This document shows, piece after piece, positions 53,436 to 62,740 of a stretch of 64,000 nt of DNA (the stretch's first letter is position 1; each line of letters opens with the position of its first letter). The DNA is taken from positions 992,001-1,056,000 of the forward strand of contig NZ_BNGS01000001.1 of the NCBI RefSeq assembly GCF_014905555.1, read 5' to 3'. Both the position numbers and the translations under genes were made by a program. The DNA is from Streptomyces sp. Y2F8-2. GTDB lineage: Bacteria > Actinomycetota > Actinomycetes > Streptomycetales > Streptomycetaceae. Below the pieces are notes generated by a model. It was not told where the DNA came from, made no database searches, and worked only from the letters and a program-made list of their open reading frames with translations.

Positions 53436-53656
53436 CGGCAGCCATAGCGAACCAGTGGTTCAAGTCTTCGTACAGCGGCGGCAGCGGGACCGAGTGCGTG
53501 GAGTGTGCGCTTGCCCTCGACGGCATGCTGGTAAGAGACTCAAAACTGTCGGGGGGCCCTGTTATCTCTGTCGGGGGCGGGGCCTGGCGCTTCTTTGTAC
53601 GTGCGGTGCGCCAGACCGCACTACCTGTCCAGCCTTCACCGCGGCAAGAGCTGTAG
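53432..53656 (+). CDS. DUF397 protein
   Basis: 74 residues. FKSSYSGGSGTECVECA and VRDSK are the DUF397 hallmarks; the end drifts from the family consensus. GTG start overlaps the regulator stop. Known partners of WhiJ-like regulators. Confidence 0.85.
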   Translation: MTAAIANQWFKSSYSGGSGTECVECALALDGMLVRDSKLSGGPVISVGGGAWRFFVRAVRQTALPVQPSPRQEL

Positions 53657-53690
53657 GCCACTCCGCGCCATCGTGAGCACTGCCTCAGGA

Positions 53691-54542
53691 TCAACCCAAG
53701 GCGTCGATGGCCTTCACGATCAACGCGCGAGCCTCCGCACCATACACGGCCATCCTGCGCAGCTTCTCGAACGCCTTCACGTACAGCGCGACCTCGGACG
53801 GCTGGGTGACCTGGACACGCGCCGACAGCAGCTCGACCGAGACGAGGGTGTTGTCGTAGACGTGGAACAGCTCCTGCGGCCACAGGGCCCGTTCCGAGAT
53901 CGCACTGGGGATGATGCCGAGCGATACCGACGGCAGGGCGCCTGCGGTCAGCAGGTAGCCGAGTTGTGCGGCCATCGCTTCGCTGTCGCCCAGTTGGTAG
54001 TAGAGCACCGGCTCCTCGATGACCATCGAGAAGCGGTGGCCCGGCTCGTGGATGATCCGGGACCTTTCGAGGCGCGCGGAGACGGCTTCCGCCACGTCGT
54101 CGGGGATGTCGCGGAACCTCGTGATCGAGGACATCAGCCCCATCGCGTAGCCCTCGGTCTGGAGGAGTCCGGGGACCAGGGTGGGTGAGTAGATGCGGAA
54201 CAACTTCGTGGACTTGAAGAGCGGGACGTAGCTGTTCTGCAGCTGCCTCAGACCCGTGCGGACCTTGCGCCGCCACTCCACGTACAGGGACTCGGCGTTG
54301 CGGGACTGGGCGATGATGTCGTCCGCCTGGCCGGAGGCGCCGCACGCCTCGCACCAGCGCCTGATGTCATCAGCGGAGGGCGGCGTGCGGGCCCCTTCGA
54401 TCCGATAGGTCTTCGGATGGCTCCAGCCGCAGCGCGCGGCCAGCTCAGGCCCGGTGATCCCGGCGTCGGCGCGGAGTTCCCGCAGGCGCTGGGCGACTGC
54501 TTCGCGGGCGGCCTGCGCCGAGGAGGACGGGGAGATGGGCAT
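53691..54542 (-). CDS. Second XRE/DUF5753 regulator
   Basis: 283 residues. HTH about 15-70 (LRELRADAGITGPELAARCGWSHPKTYRIE), DUF5753 from YSPTLVPGLLQTEGYAMG on. GC-rich unlike the first regulator. It is 22 bases downstream of the DUF6879 gene on the same strand, so probably one operon. Confidence 0.85.
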   Translation of the reverse strand: MPISPSSSAQAAREAVAQRLRELRADAGITGPELAARCGWSHPKTYRIEGARTPPSADDIRRWCEACGASGQADDIIAQSRNAESLYVEWRRKVRTGLRQLQNSYVPLFKSTKLFRIYSPTLVPGLLQTEGYAMGLMSSITRFRDIPDDVAEAVSARLERSRIIHEPGHRFSMVIEEPVLYYQLGDSEAMAAQLGYLLTAGALPSVSLGIIPSAISERALWPQELFHVYDNTLVSVELLSARVQVTQPSEVALYVKAFEKLRRMAVYGAEARALIVKAIDALG

Positions 54543-54564
54543 GAGCCGGCCTGGTCACTTTCGC

Positions 54565-55092
54565 CTAGCTGATCTTGTAGTTCTCGTGCGGGATCGCTCG
54601 TGCCCACACCGCCTCGAAGGCGTCGGCGCACAGTTTCGCCGCGGCGGGGTCCTCGCTGATCTCGCCGCCCGCGGAGGCGCCCTCGCCGGTGAAGTGGTTC
54701 CACCGGATCAACTGACCGTCGATCAGCCAGAAGTCGTTGCCCGGCAGGGCGATGTCCGAGGCGCGCCGGCGCGGCAGCCAGCGCACCTGTTCACCTGCGG
54801 CGACGTTCGTGAAGGTGCCGTCGTAAAGGAAGCGGGTGTACTCGCTGACGGGCTCGGAGACGATCCGGGCCCGGCGAACGACGACCCCACGGCTCACCGT
54901 CTCCTGGATCAGGTCGAGCCACGGTCGCCACCACGATGCACGGTCGGCCGGGTCGTGACGGAAGCCCGCTCGCCACTGGGCGAAGGGCCCCTTCTCGTAG
55001 TCGACGGCGTAGGAGTCGCGCATCTCCAGGTGGACGGCTGACCGCTGCGCCGCGCCGAGCAGTTCAGGCCACGGGGGGACGCTCGAGGGCAT
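54565..55092 (-). CDS. DUF6879 protein
   Basis: 175 residues. HLEMRDSYAVDYEKGPFAQWRAG, VSEYTRFLYDGTFTNVAAGEQVRWLPRR and NDFWLIDGQLIRWNHFTGEG match the DUF6879 family, which in Streptomyces goes with a DUF5753 regulator. ATG at 55092 (GTG 55095 precedes). Overlaps the upstream small gene by 29 bases. Confidence 0.82.
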   Translation of the reverse strand: MPSSVPPWPELLGAAQRSAVHLEMRDSYAVDYEKGPFAQWRAGFRHDPADRASWWRPWLDLIQETVSRGVVVRRARIVSEPVSEYTRFLYDGTFTNVAAGEQVRWLPRRRASDIALPGNDFWLIDGQLIRWNHFTGEGASAGGEISEDPAAAKLCADAFEAVWARAIPHENYKIS

Positions 55093-55363
55093 CACACGCC
55101 TCCCTGATCATGTGCGCCATCCTGGCCGGAATCCTGATCACCGCTTCGTTCTCCGGGATGCCCACAGCGTGCCCGGGGACCTCGAACGCCGCGCACTCCG
55201 CTTCCAGTTCCGGGCTCGGCTTCCAGCCCTGAAGCACGAGTTCGTTCCTCTCCTGGTCGACCCACACCGTGGGGCTTTCGCCATCACCGGTGTTCGGATC
55301 GATCCCGATGAACCGTAAGGGCACGATCGCCTCCCGCGCCTTTTGGTGTTCAGCTTCGTACAT
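55064..55363 (-). CDS. Small protein of the DUF6879-regulator operon
   Basis: 99 residues. ATG 55363, possibly leaderless, no ribosome site seen. FIGIDPNTGDGESPTVWVDQERNELVLQGWKPSPELEAEC is conserved in similar operons in my memory. First gene of the three-gene set. Function unknown. Confidence 0.7.
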   Translation of the reverse strand: MYEAEHQKAREAIVPLRFIGIDPNTGDGESPTVWVDQERNELVLQGWKPSPELEAECAAFEVPGHAVGIPENEAVIRIPARMAHMIREACDALERPPVA

Positions 55364-55537
55364 CACTGTTTTGGGCGGAGGTGCCGCAGGTCAAGACCGC
55401 ATACAAGGCGCGTGCACATCGCTGCACATTGCTGGAGTCAGTGAACGCCGCGCTCGTACCGTCAGAGGTCATCAAGAACCCCGCGAGGCGGTGAGCCCTC
55501 GCGGGGTGCGGCCAACGCTGCCAGGAGCGTCGACATC

Positions 55538-55762
55538 GTGCATGCCAGAGCCCACCCACCTGCCGGGGCAGAACAACCAACACAGACGGAGCGCGCCGCG
55601 CTCGACCGGGCCGCTGAAGCCTTGGCCGCGAAGCCGTCGTACGCGGCCTACAAGGCGCTCATGACCCACTACGAGCACTGTCACGGCTGCGCGTACGCCA
55701 CCGCCCCATGCGCCGAGGGCCGACAGCTGCGGCGAGCGTGGGTGGCGGTGCGCTGGTCATGA
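55538..55762 (+). CDS. Small His/Cys-containing protein
   Basis: 74 residues from GTG 55538 with AGGAG upstream. HYEHCHGCAYATAPCAEG may bind a metal. Overlaps the next gene by four bases. Function unknown. Confidence 0.6.
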   Translation: MHARAHPPAGAEQPTQTERAALDRAAEALAAKPSYAAYKALMTHYEHCHGCAYATAPCAEGRQLRRAWVAVRWS

Positions 55763-55959
55763 ACAACACGACGATGGGCAAGGCCGTTCATCTGTTGCCG
55801 CCGCCCGAGTGGCCGAAGCCCGGACCGGGCTGCGGTGTGTGCGCTGCATTGGCCAAGCAGCGAGACGAAGCCGCAAGAGCCGGAGACCGATCGAAGGTAT
55901 CGGACTGCAACGTCGAGATCCGCGAACACAAGGACGCACACCCCAGGCGGCGACCGTGA
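55759..55959 (+). CDS. Small CxxC protein
   Basis: 66 residues. Contains PGCGVCAAL and a charged helical region. ATGA overlap with the preceding gene supports translation. Function unknown. Confidence 0.55.
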   Translation: MNNTTMGKAVHLLPPPEWPKPGPGCGVCAALAKQRDEAARAGDRSKVSDCNVEIREHKDAHPRRRP

Positions 55960-56151
55960 ACCGCGCAGAACGGGCCGGAGTACGAGGACCACGGGCCCGG
56001 CGCTGACCTCAAACTCCCCCTCAGTCACCGGCCCGGCATGCCAGACCTCAATCCACAGCTGTAGACAAGTCGGTGACCTCGGAGTCCAGAGGGTTCCTTC
56101 TCGCTTACGCGCAAGCGTGCCGACAGAAGCCACACACGGCCGCTGTGCCGC

Positions 56152-56985
56152 TCAGTGCGGCCGTCGCAGGAACGCGATGAGCGCCGCCGTCAGTTCCGCG
56201 GCGGCGTCCTCCTGGACCAGGTGGCCCGCGCCGGCGATCGGCTCCCACTGCGCGTCCGGGATCAGAGACGCGAGCTCTCGTCCCTTCGCCACGGGAATCC
56301 AGGTGTCGTTCTCGCCCCAGCAGATCAGCGTCGGGATGCCGATCTGCGCGTACCGGTCCTGGATCTCGTCGGTCCAGCGCTGGTCGCCCTGGGCGATCTG
56401 CCGGTAGAAGGCCGCCTGGCCCGGGTCTCCGAGCCAGGGCTGGACGAGCCGGTCGAGAACCGCGGGGTGCAGGCCAGGGCTGCTGGCGGAGCTGACGTAC
56501 TCGCGGACGAGGGCCTCGTGCAGTGCGGGCGGCAGCTGCTCGAAGACTTCGGCGTGCTCTTGGACGAGCCGGAAGAAGGGGGAGCCCCACGGAGCCAGCG
56601 CCACCGGGTCGACCAGGGCGAGGGCCCGGTAGCGGGCGCCGTGCAGCACGTGTGCCCGCAAGGCGACCGCGCCGCCGAAGTCGTGGGCGACCACGAGCGG
56701 TTCCTCCAGCCCCCAGTGGTTCAGCAGCTCGGTGAAGACCCGGCCCTGGGCGGCCAAGGACACGTCCTGGCCTGCGGACTTCTCCGACAGCCCGTATCCC
56801 GGCATGTCCCAGACGAACACCTGGTGGTCACGTGCGAGCGAACGCGCTATGGCACGCCATACGTACGAGGAGAACGGGGTCCCGTGGAGAAGGACGACCG
56901 GCTGCCGGTCGGAGTGCCCCAGGCGGTCCCAGCGGACGCCACCGGAGGAACTGGTGAACGTCCGGGTCAGCTGCCATTCGGTCAT
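56152..56985 (-). CDS. Alpha/beta hydrolase (haloalkane dehalogenase/epoxide hydrolase-like)
   Basis: 277 residues from ATG 56985. Oxyanion LLHGTPFSSYVWR, nucleophile elbow VVAHDFGGAV with Asp instead of Ser, and late GAGHLVQED His. Asp nucleophile points to dehalogenase or epoxide hydrolase rather than esterase. An inverted repeat lies ~90 bases upstream. Confidence 0.82.
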   Translation of the reverse strand: MTEWQLTRTFTSSSGGVRWDRLGHSDRQPVVLLHGTPFSSYVWRAIARSLARDHQVFVWDMPGYGLSEKSAGQDVSLAAQGRVFTELLNHWGLEEPLVVAHDFGGAVALRAHVLHGARYRALALVDPVALAPWGSPFFRLVQEHAEVFEQLPPALHEALVREYVSSASSPGLHPAVLDRLVQPWLGDPGQAAFYRQIAQGDQRWTDEIQDRYAQIGIPTLICWGENDTWIPVAKGRELASLIPDAQWEPIAGAGHLVQEDAAAELTAALIAFLRRPH

Positions 56986-57485
56986 GGATGCCGTTCCTCT
57001 CGGTCGGGTCTGTGCGGCAGGCAGGTCACCAACGGGGACGATCCGGCCGACTCCTCTTGCCGTCGGTGGTGTGCGAACGTTTCTGCGGAACGCTCGTGCA
57101 GAACGTTCATCCGGCGTTGCGCACCCCGGGCCGAGCCCCGGACGGACGCGCCCGTCCGATGGCCATCCGTGCCCCGCCCTTCGGCACTCACACGCCGTGG
57201 CGCGCCTCGGGGCACCCGACCGCCACATGACCGGCCGCATCACCGGGCTTCCCGGAGCCGGCCACCACGGCCGGACCGTCTCGGCACGTTGGCGGCGGTG
57301 AGATGGATTCCTCACCGGAGTCACTTCGTCTCGCTCGCCGGAGGTGAGGGAGAAGGGCATGGCCGCGTGTGGGTTAGGGTGTTCGCGACCAAATCGGCTA
57401 CTGGCCGGTAACAAAACTGCCGATCCGGCACGGGGAATCAGGACCGACGCGCGGTGACAAGCCGCGTGCGCCGGTCAAGGAATGC
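56986..57485. promoter_or_regulatory. 500-base region with an inverted repeat at 57075-57108
   Basis: GAACGTTTCTGC (57075-57086) and GCAGAACGTTC (57098-57108) form a dyad with one base gap, a candidate operator for the hydrolase. No further gene is supported; TGGCCGGTAA near 57402 resembles an AdpA site with one mismatch. Confidence 0.5.
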
Positions 57486-59357
57486 ATGCACCACAACTTC
57501 AGATCGAGAATCGCGGCGTTCTTCGTCGCCTTGGCCATCGTGTGCACCGGCTGCGTGGGATCCGCAGCCGGCGCCCAGGCCGCAGAGCAGAGCCGCGTGG
57601 AAAGGCTTGCGGAGATCGTCCGCAAGGTGGCCCAGTACGCGAACTGCGACCGTCTGCCGCTCCTGGAGAGGCCGGCGTGCCTGAAGCAGTTTGCGGGCAA
57701 GGCCATCGCGCTCGGCGTCGGAGTGGGGGTGTTCCTCTACACCGCACAGGACGCCATGAAGGATCACGGAGCGAGTTTCAAGGCCCTCGACAAGAACATC
57801 AAGGACCTCGAAGCCCTCAAGCCGCTGGACCTCGTGGACCCGAACAAGTCGCCGGACCCCGCCCAGCAGGTGAAGCTGCTGCAAAAGGCCGTCGATACCT
57901 TTAAGAGCGCCGAGCCGCACCTGGACAAGCTGGGCAAGAACCTGGCAAGGGCGGACTCCCTGCTCGGGGACCAGAACGACTCCCTGCTCGCTCTGACCTT
58001 CCTGACCGTCGCGCTGGGCGAGTACTTCCCCGAGCCGAAGAAGTACCCGGAGGCCAAGCCCGTCTTCGACTTCGAGAAGGAGCTGGACGAGCTCAACGAC
58101 GCGCTCGACCAGATCAACGCAGGCTTCGACAAGATGAACCGCGGCCTGGACACCATGAACTCCGGCGTCCGCGACGTCAACAAGGGCCTGTCGGAAGCCA
58201 ACAAGGGCATCAACAAGGCCAACAAGGGCATGAAGGAGCTCAACGACGGCATTCGCCAGGCCAACCAGGGAGTGGACGAGGCGAACAAGCACGTACCCGG
58301 GATCAAGAAGGGTGCCGAGAAGCTCCGCGACATTTCGGGGCTCGACTTCGACTTCTCCCGCATCGGGGACAGTTGGGCCTCGGGGAAGTCCCTCCTGGAC
58401 GATGCCGAGCAGCAGCGCAGGATGTCACTGCTGCTGGACCTGCTGCCCGGTGTCGGCGACGGCAAGGGGATAGTCGAAGCACTCGTCGGTAAGGACCTGG
58501 TCACCGGCCAGAAGCTGACCACGGAAGAGCGCATGCTGGGCGGGCTGTCCGTTCTGGACTGGTTGCGGGCCGGCGACAGGCTGCTCACTGCGGACGAGGT
58601 ACGCAAGGCACGCAAGGGCGAACAGGCCGTCACCTGCAACAGCTTCCCCGACGGCACCAAGGTGCTGATGGCGGACGGATCACAACGGCCCATCCAGCAA
58701 GTCAGGGAAGGCGACCGCGTCCTGGCCGCCGACCCTGCAACCGGCCGCCAGCAGCAAGAACCGGTCACCGCCCTGATCACCGGTCAGGGCGAGAAGGACC
58801 TCGTCGACATCACCGTGCAGACCGACCAGGGCCCCTCCAAGGTCACCGCCACGGACGGGCATCCGTTCTGGGTCGACGACCTCGAAGCCTGGGCGACAGC
58901 CGGCCAACTGCAGCCGGGTGCCTGGCTCCGAACCGGCGCGGGCACGCGCGTGCAGGTCAGCGCTGTAAAGGCCTGGACCGCCCCCGAGGTGACTGTCCGT
59001 AACCTCACCGTCGGTGACCTGCACACCTTCTATGTCATGGCCGGCAGCACACCGCTGCTCGTTCACAACACCAACGGCTGCGGCCCATGGAAGGCCGAGT
59101 ACGACGCCCTTCCCAACGGCAAGCAGAAGCACGTCAAAGAGATAGCAACCGCCGCAGAACTGCGAAAGACCTTCGAGCGGTGGACCAAGGGCGCCGAGCG
59201 GCTGCCGGCCCGCGGACCAAAGATCCCGGATGTATACAAGCTCCCCGACGGCACGATCATTCAGTGGCGTGCGTCATCCGCCTCGGGTGGGGAGACCATC
59301 GACATCTTCCCCGTGACAGGCAAGGGAAAGAAGGTGCACCTGCCCAGTGAACACTGA
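57486..59357 (+). CDS. Polymorphic toxin: coiled-coil, PT-TG, HINT, C-terminal toxin
   Basis: 623 residues; ATG 57486 has AAGGA upstream. Signal peptide (1-33), heptad-rich coiled coil (about 190-280 with repeating NKGxxxAN units), pre-toxin segment MSLLLDLLPGVGDGKGIVEA (about 315-350), HINT protease from Cys384 (CNSFPDGTKVL) to Asn528 (LLVHN), and a ~95-residue variable toxin tip (529-623) ending GGETIDIFPVTGKGKKVHLPSEH. HINT should release the tip by self-cleavage. Tip family not recognised; nuclease-like by general resemblance only. Stop overlaps the next gene by 11 bases. Confidence 0.85.
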   Translation: MHHNFRSRIAAFFVALAIVCTGCVGSAAGAQAAEQSRVERLAEIVRKVAQYANCDRLPLLERPACLKQFAGKAIALGVGVGVFLYTAQDAMKDHGASFKALDKNIKDLEALKPLDLVDPNKSPDPAQQVKLLQKAVDTFKSAEPHLDKLGKNLARADSLLGDQNDSLLALTFLTVALGEYFPEPKKYPEAKPVFDFEKELDELNDALDQINAGFDKMNRGLDTMNSGVRDVNKGLSEANKGINKANKGMKELNDGIRQANQGVDEANKHVPGIKKGAEKLRDISGLDFDFSRIGDSWASGKSLLDDAEQQRRMSLLLDLLPGVGDGKGIVEALVGKDLVTGQKLTTEERMLGGLSVLDWLRAGDRLLTADEVRKARKGEQAVTCNSFPDGTKVLMADGSQRPIQQVREGDRVLAADPATGRQQQEPVTALITGQGEKDLVDITVQTDQGPSKVTATDGHPFWVDDLEAWATAGQLQPGAWLRTGAGTRVQVSAVKAWTAPEVTVRNLTVGDLHTFYVMAGSTPLLVHNTNGCGPWKAEYDALPNGKQKHVKEIATAAELRKTFERWTKGAERLPARGPKIPDVYKLPDGTIIQWRASSASGGETIDIFPVTGKGKKVHLPSEH

Positions 59358-59679
59358 GTACATCATCGGGGAACTTCTGGAAGAAGGACTGGACGACTGG
59401 GTACCTGTCGACCGACTGGTCGGACTGGCGCAGGAGACAGTCGAGCACTCCGGCCGCGACTTCCGCGAGGTGGCCACGGAAACGCTCACCCAACTGGTGA
59501 GCGGCGGGCTGATGCAAGTGGGAGACCTCGGCGACAGCGGCTTCGAAGCGTGGAGCGGAACTCCCGACGACATCGTGAGGCGAGTCGTATCCACACTCGA
59601 GGAATTCGGCTGGCGGCCGCAGGGCGGCGCCTGCTGGCTCGCCAACACGGCGCACGGCAATAGCCGAGCGCCGCGCTAG
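59347..59679 (+). CDS. Probable cognate immunity protein
   Basis: 110 residues from GTG 59347, inside the toxin's end. Acidic and helical (GELLEEGLDDWVPVDRLVGLAQETVEHSG), ending in GWRPQGGACWLAN. Position and acidity fit an inhibitor of the basic toxin tip. Family not recognised. Confidence 0.75.
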   Translation: MNTEYIIGELLEEGLDDWVPVDRLVGLAQETVEHSGRDFREVATETLTQLVSGGLMQVGDLGDSGFEAWSGTPDDIVRRVVSTLEEFGWRPQGGACWLANTAHGNSRAPR

Positions 59680-59697
59680 AACCGGATTCTCGACTGC

Positions 59698-59738
59698 GCA
59701 CACCGCGCCACTCGCACTCGGGGGGTGGCGCGGTGTGC
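59698..59738. terminator. Terminator of the toxin-immunity pair
   Basis: 14-base perfect stem GCACACCGCGCCAC (59698-59711) / GTGGCGCGGTGTGC (59725-59738), 13-base loop. It ends seven bases before the PadR duplicate. Confidence 0.85.
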
Positions 59739-59744
59739 ACAGCC

Positions 59745-60019
59745 GCACGCCCAGGAAGAACACCCGCAGCAGGATGTCGCTGCGGGTGTTCCGCTGTGGT
59801 GCGGTCCCGGTCAGCCAGTGCCGCAGCTCGGCCATCCCCTGCTCGGTGACGGCGTACTCCTTGCGGCCTCGCGGTCCCTCGGCGGCGACGGCGATCAGTC
59901 CGGCGTCCGCCAGCTTGGTCAGCTCGGTGCAGATCTGGCTCTGCGTCGCCGGCCAGACGGTGGCCAACGAGGTGTCGAACAGCTTCAGCAGGTCATAGCC
60001 GCCGGCGGGCCGCTCGGAC
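59745..60019 (-). pseudogene. Truncated duplicate of PadR gene
   Basis: 275 bases match 62947-63221 with eight mismatches and no gaps (offset 3202). The copy covers the winged helix and part of the effector region but lacks start and end: GYDLLKLFDTSLATVWPATQ... down to RVFFLG, then unrelated sequence. Upstream 60020-60291 holds the PBP promoter region and no gene. Confidence 0.9.
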
Positions 60020-60291
60020 CTGCCACCGGTCCGATTACCCACCTCTTGTCCGCATCGGTCCCTCCCGGAGGGGCCAGGTGTAACACTTCCGGCCGAGTCG
60101 GCTCTTTCAAGACAGTCGACCGACTCGGCGGACCAGCCAGGTCAGGGAGCACGACCACTCGTGCAGTTGACGGACGAAAGCGGCAGAACGTACGGCAGAA
60201 ATCCGTACGGCTGTGTCCGCTACGACGGCTTCCGGCAGCCCACTCCGCACGAGACGAACGCAGTGGTATTGAGAGACAGGGACCCGAACAC

Positions 60292-62607
60292 ATGAGCGGA
60301 CACCGACGCCGACCGCCGCAGCGCACCATCGGCGGCAGCCGTGCCGCCGGTGACCGCGCCACGGGTCGCCGGGCCTCACCGTCCCAGGGGGCCCCTGGGA
60401 CAGACGGGTCGCGCCGCGCCCGGAGAGCGGCGCCGCAGCGGAAACGGTGGATCGACTACCCGCGCGGGGGCAGGACGGGTCCGCGCCGCTGGCTGCCGTC
60501 GGTGCGTCAGCTGCTGGGGCTGTTCCTGTTCTGCTTCGGCGCCACGGTGGCGGCCGTCGGTTACGCCTACGCCACGGTCACGATCCCCGACCCCAATCCA
60601 TCGACGCTGCTGCAGAACAACGTCTACTACTGGTCCGACGGCACCGTCCTGGCGACCGACGGCAGCGTCAACCGGCAGAACGTCACCCTCGCGCAGGTCC
60701 CCGCGGACGTGCAGTGGGACTTCATCGCCGCGGAGAACGCGTCCTTCTACACCGACCCGGGCATCGACCCGCAGGGCATCCTGCGCGCCGTCGTCCACAT
60801 GGCCGAGGGCGGGTCCGTTCAGTCCGGATCGACGATCACGCAGCAGTTCGTCAAGAACACCTACCTCGATCAGTCGCAGACGCTCTCGCGCAAGGTCAAG
60901 GAACTGCTGATCTCTTCCAAGATCGGCGCGGTCATGAGCAAGCAGCAGATCCTCCAGGGGTATCTGAACACCTGTTTCTTCGGCCGTCAGGCCAACGGCG
61001 TCCAGGCCGCCGCCCGCATGTACTACGGCCTCCCGGTCGAGAAGCTCAACGCGAGCCAGGGAGCGTTCCTCGCGGCAGCGGTCAACGAGCCGAGCCTCTT
61101 CCAGTACGCCGACTCCGATCCCACGGCCAGGGCGCAGGCCAAGGCCCGCTGGTCCTGGGTGCTCGACCGGATGGTGGCGATCGGCAAGCTGACTCCGCAG
61201 CAGCGAGCCCGGTACTCGGCCGCCGGTTTCCCGGCGCCCAGGAAGTGGGCTCCCGGTTCGGGGTTCACCGGCCAGGTCGGCTACCTGGTCCAGCTGGCCA
61301 GGTCGTACATCCAGGCGCACGACCCGAACATCACCGAAAGCAGCCTGAGCCGGGGCGGTTACCAGATCCACACCACCTTCGACAGGAAGAAGACGGCGGA
61401 ACTGTCCCGGGCCGTGGCGAAGGTACGCAAGGACCGCCTCGACCCCGCACACCGGTCGGTCGACCGGGACGTGCAGGTCGGAGCCGCCTCGGTGGATCCC
61501 AGGACCGGAAGGATCCTGGCCGTCTACGGCGGTGCCGGTTTCGACCAGGCCCACTACGCGGACAACGCCGACACCTCCGGCGTCCCGGTGGGCTCGACCT
61601 TCAAACCGGTCGTGCTGGCCGCCGCGCTCCAGTACGGAGCCGTCCTGCAACCCGGCAAGTTCCCTCAGCCGATCACCCCGGCCAGCAAGTTCGACGGCGA
61701 CGACGGCATCCAGATCAAGGACCAGCAGGGCAACTACGTCACCGACGACAAGGACCCCACCGGGCTGCTCCACCAGCACAACGACACCGACCAGCGCTGG
61801 GGCTACATCTCCCTGCGCAAGGCGATGGAACAGTCCGTCAACACGCCGTACGTGCAGCTCGGGGAGGACGTCGGCTACGGGAACGTGGCGAGCACGGCGG
61901 AAGCCCTCGGGCTGCGCTCGAGTAGCCTCGCCGCCCCCAGCGCCGGCTTCTACATCGGCACCTCGACACCGAGCGCCATCCGGATGGCGGGTGTCTACGC
62001 GACCTTCGCCGCCGATGGGATGCGGGCCACCCCGTACTCGGTGACCCGGGTGACCCACAACGGCTCGCCGCTGACCGGCTTCACCGCACCCGCCCCCGTA
62101 CGGGCCCTGCCGGCGGCGGTCGCCGACAACGTGACCGACGTGCTCCGGGGCGTCATCGCCCGGGGTACCGGCACCAAGGCGCAGGCGCTCGGCAGGACCG
62201 CTGCCGGCAAGACCGGAACCACCGACGACTACCGGTCGGCCTGGTTCATCGGCTACACCCCGCAACTCGCCACCTCCGTCGTCCTCTTCCGGGAGGATCC
62301 GAAGCACCCGCAGTTGCAGTCACTGGTCGGTGTCGGCGGCCTGCAGAAGGTGTTCGGCGGCGACATCCCCACCGAGATCTGGACCCGGTACATGCGCGAC
62401 GCCCTCGCCGGCCTGCCCGACGCCTCCTTCCCCGCGCCGGCCCCACTCGGCCACGGCGCCGACGAGCTCGGCGCGCCGTCCCCCTCCCCCTCACCCTCCC
62501 GCAGCACGCCCCCTGTCAAGCGGGGCGGCAGCACCGGCAAGAAGACGACCGCCCCCCGGAACGCCCCGACGGCCAGCCCCGTCTGCCGCCATCGGAAGTG
62601 CCGTTGA
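60292..62607 (+). CDS. Class A penicillin-binding protein
   Basis: 771 residues; ATG 60292. Basic start, membrane helix (about 75-97), glycosyltransferase with Glu148 (ENASFYTDPG, a variant of EDxxFxxHxG) and GSTITQQFVKN, transpeptidase with S435TFK, SVN (515-517) and KTG (640-642). Long Ser/Pro tail. The second GT residue Asp is Asn here, and His is Asp, so glycosyltransferase activity may be weak. Polymerises and crosslinks wall. Confidence 0.9.
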   Translation: MSGHRRRPPQRTIGGSRAAGDRATGRRASPSQGAPGTDGSRRARRAAPQRKRWIDYPRGGRTGPRRWLPSVRQLLGLFLFCFGATVAAVGYAYATVTIPDPNPSTLLQNNVYYWSDGTVLATDGSVNRQNVTLAQVPADVQWDFIAAENASFYTDPGIDPQGILRAVVHMAEGGSVQSGSTITQQFVKNTYLDQSQTLSRKVKELLISSKIGAVMSKQQILQGYLNTCFFGRQANGVQAAARMYYGLPVEKLNASQGAFLAAAVNEPSLFQYADSDPTARAQAKARWSWVLDRMVAIGKLTPQQRARYSAAGFPAPRKWAPGSGFTGQVGYLVQLARSYIQAHDPNITESSLSRGGYQIHTTFDRKKTAELSRAVAKVRKDRLDPAHRSVDRDVQVGAASVDPRTGRILAVYGGAGFDQAHYADNADTSGVPVGSTFKPVVLAAALQYGAVLQPGKFPQPITPASKFDGDDGIQIKDQQGNYVTDDKDPTGLLHQHNDTDQRWGYISLRKAMEQSVNTPYVQLGEDVGYGNVASTAEALGLRSSSLAAPSAGFYIGTSTPSAIRMAGVYATFAADGMRATPYSVTRVTHNGSPLTGFTAPAPVRALPAAVADNVTDVLRGVIARGTGTKAQALGRTAAGKTGTTDDYRSAWFIGYTPQLATSVVLFREDPKHPQLQSLVGVGGLQKVFGGDIPTEIWTRYMRDALAGLPDASFPAPAPLGHGADELGAPSPSPSPSRSTPPVKRGGSTGKKTTAPRNAPTASPVCRHRKCR

Positions 62608-62740
62608 CCCGTCCTCCCGCTCGCAGGGTGGGAGGCCCCCGGGAAGGGCCGCCGCATCGTCGGCGGACGCCACGCCCTCGACGCCGAGCGGCGGCACGCG
62701 GCCGGCTGGGAGTACCGGGCGCTCGGCCGTCCCAGACCCT

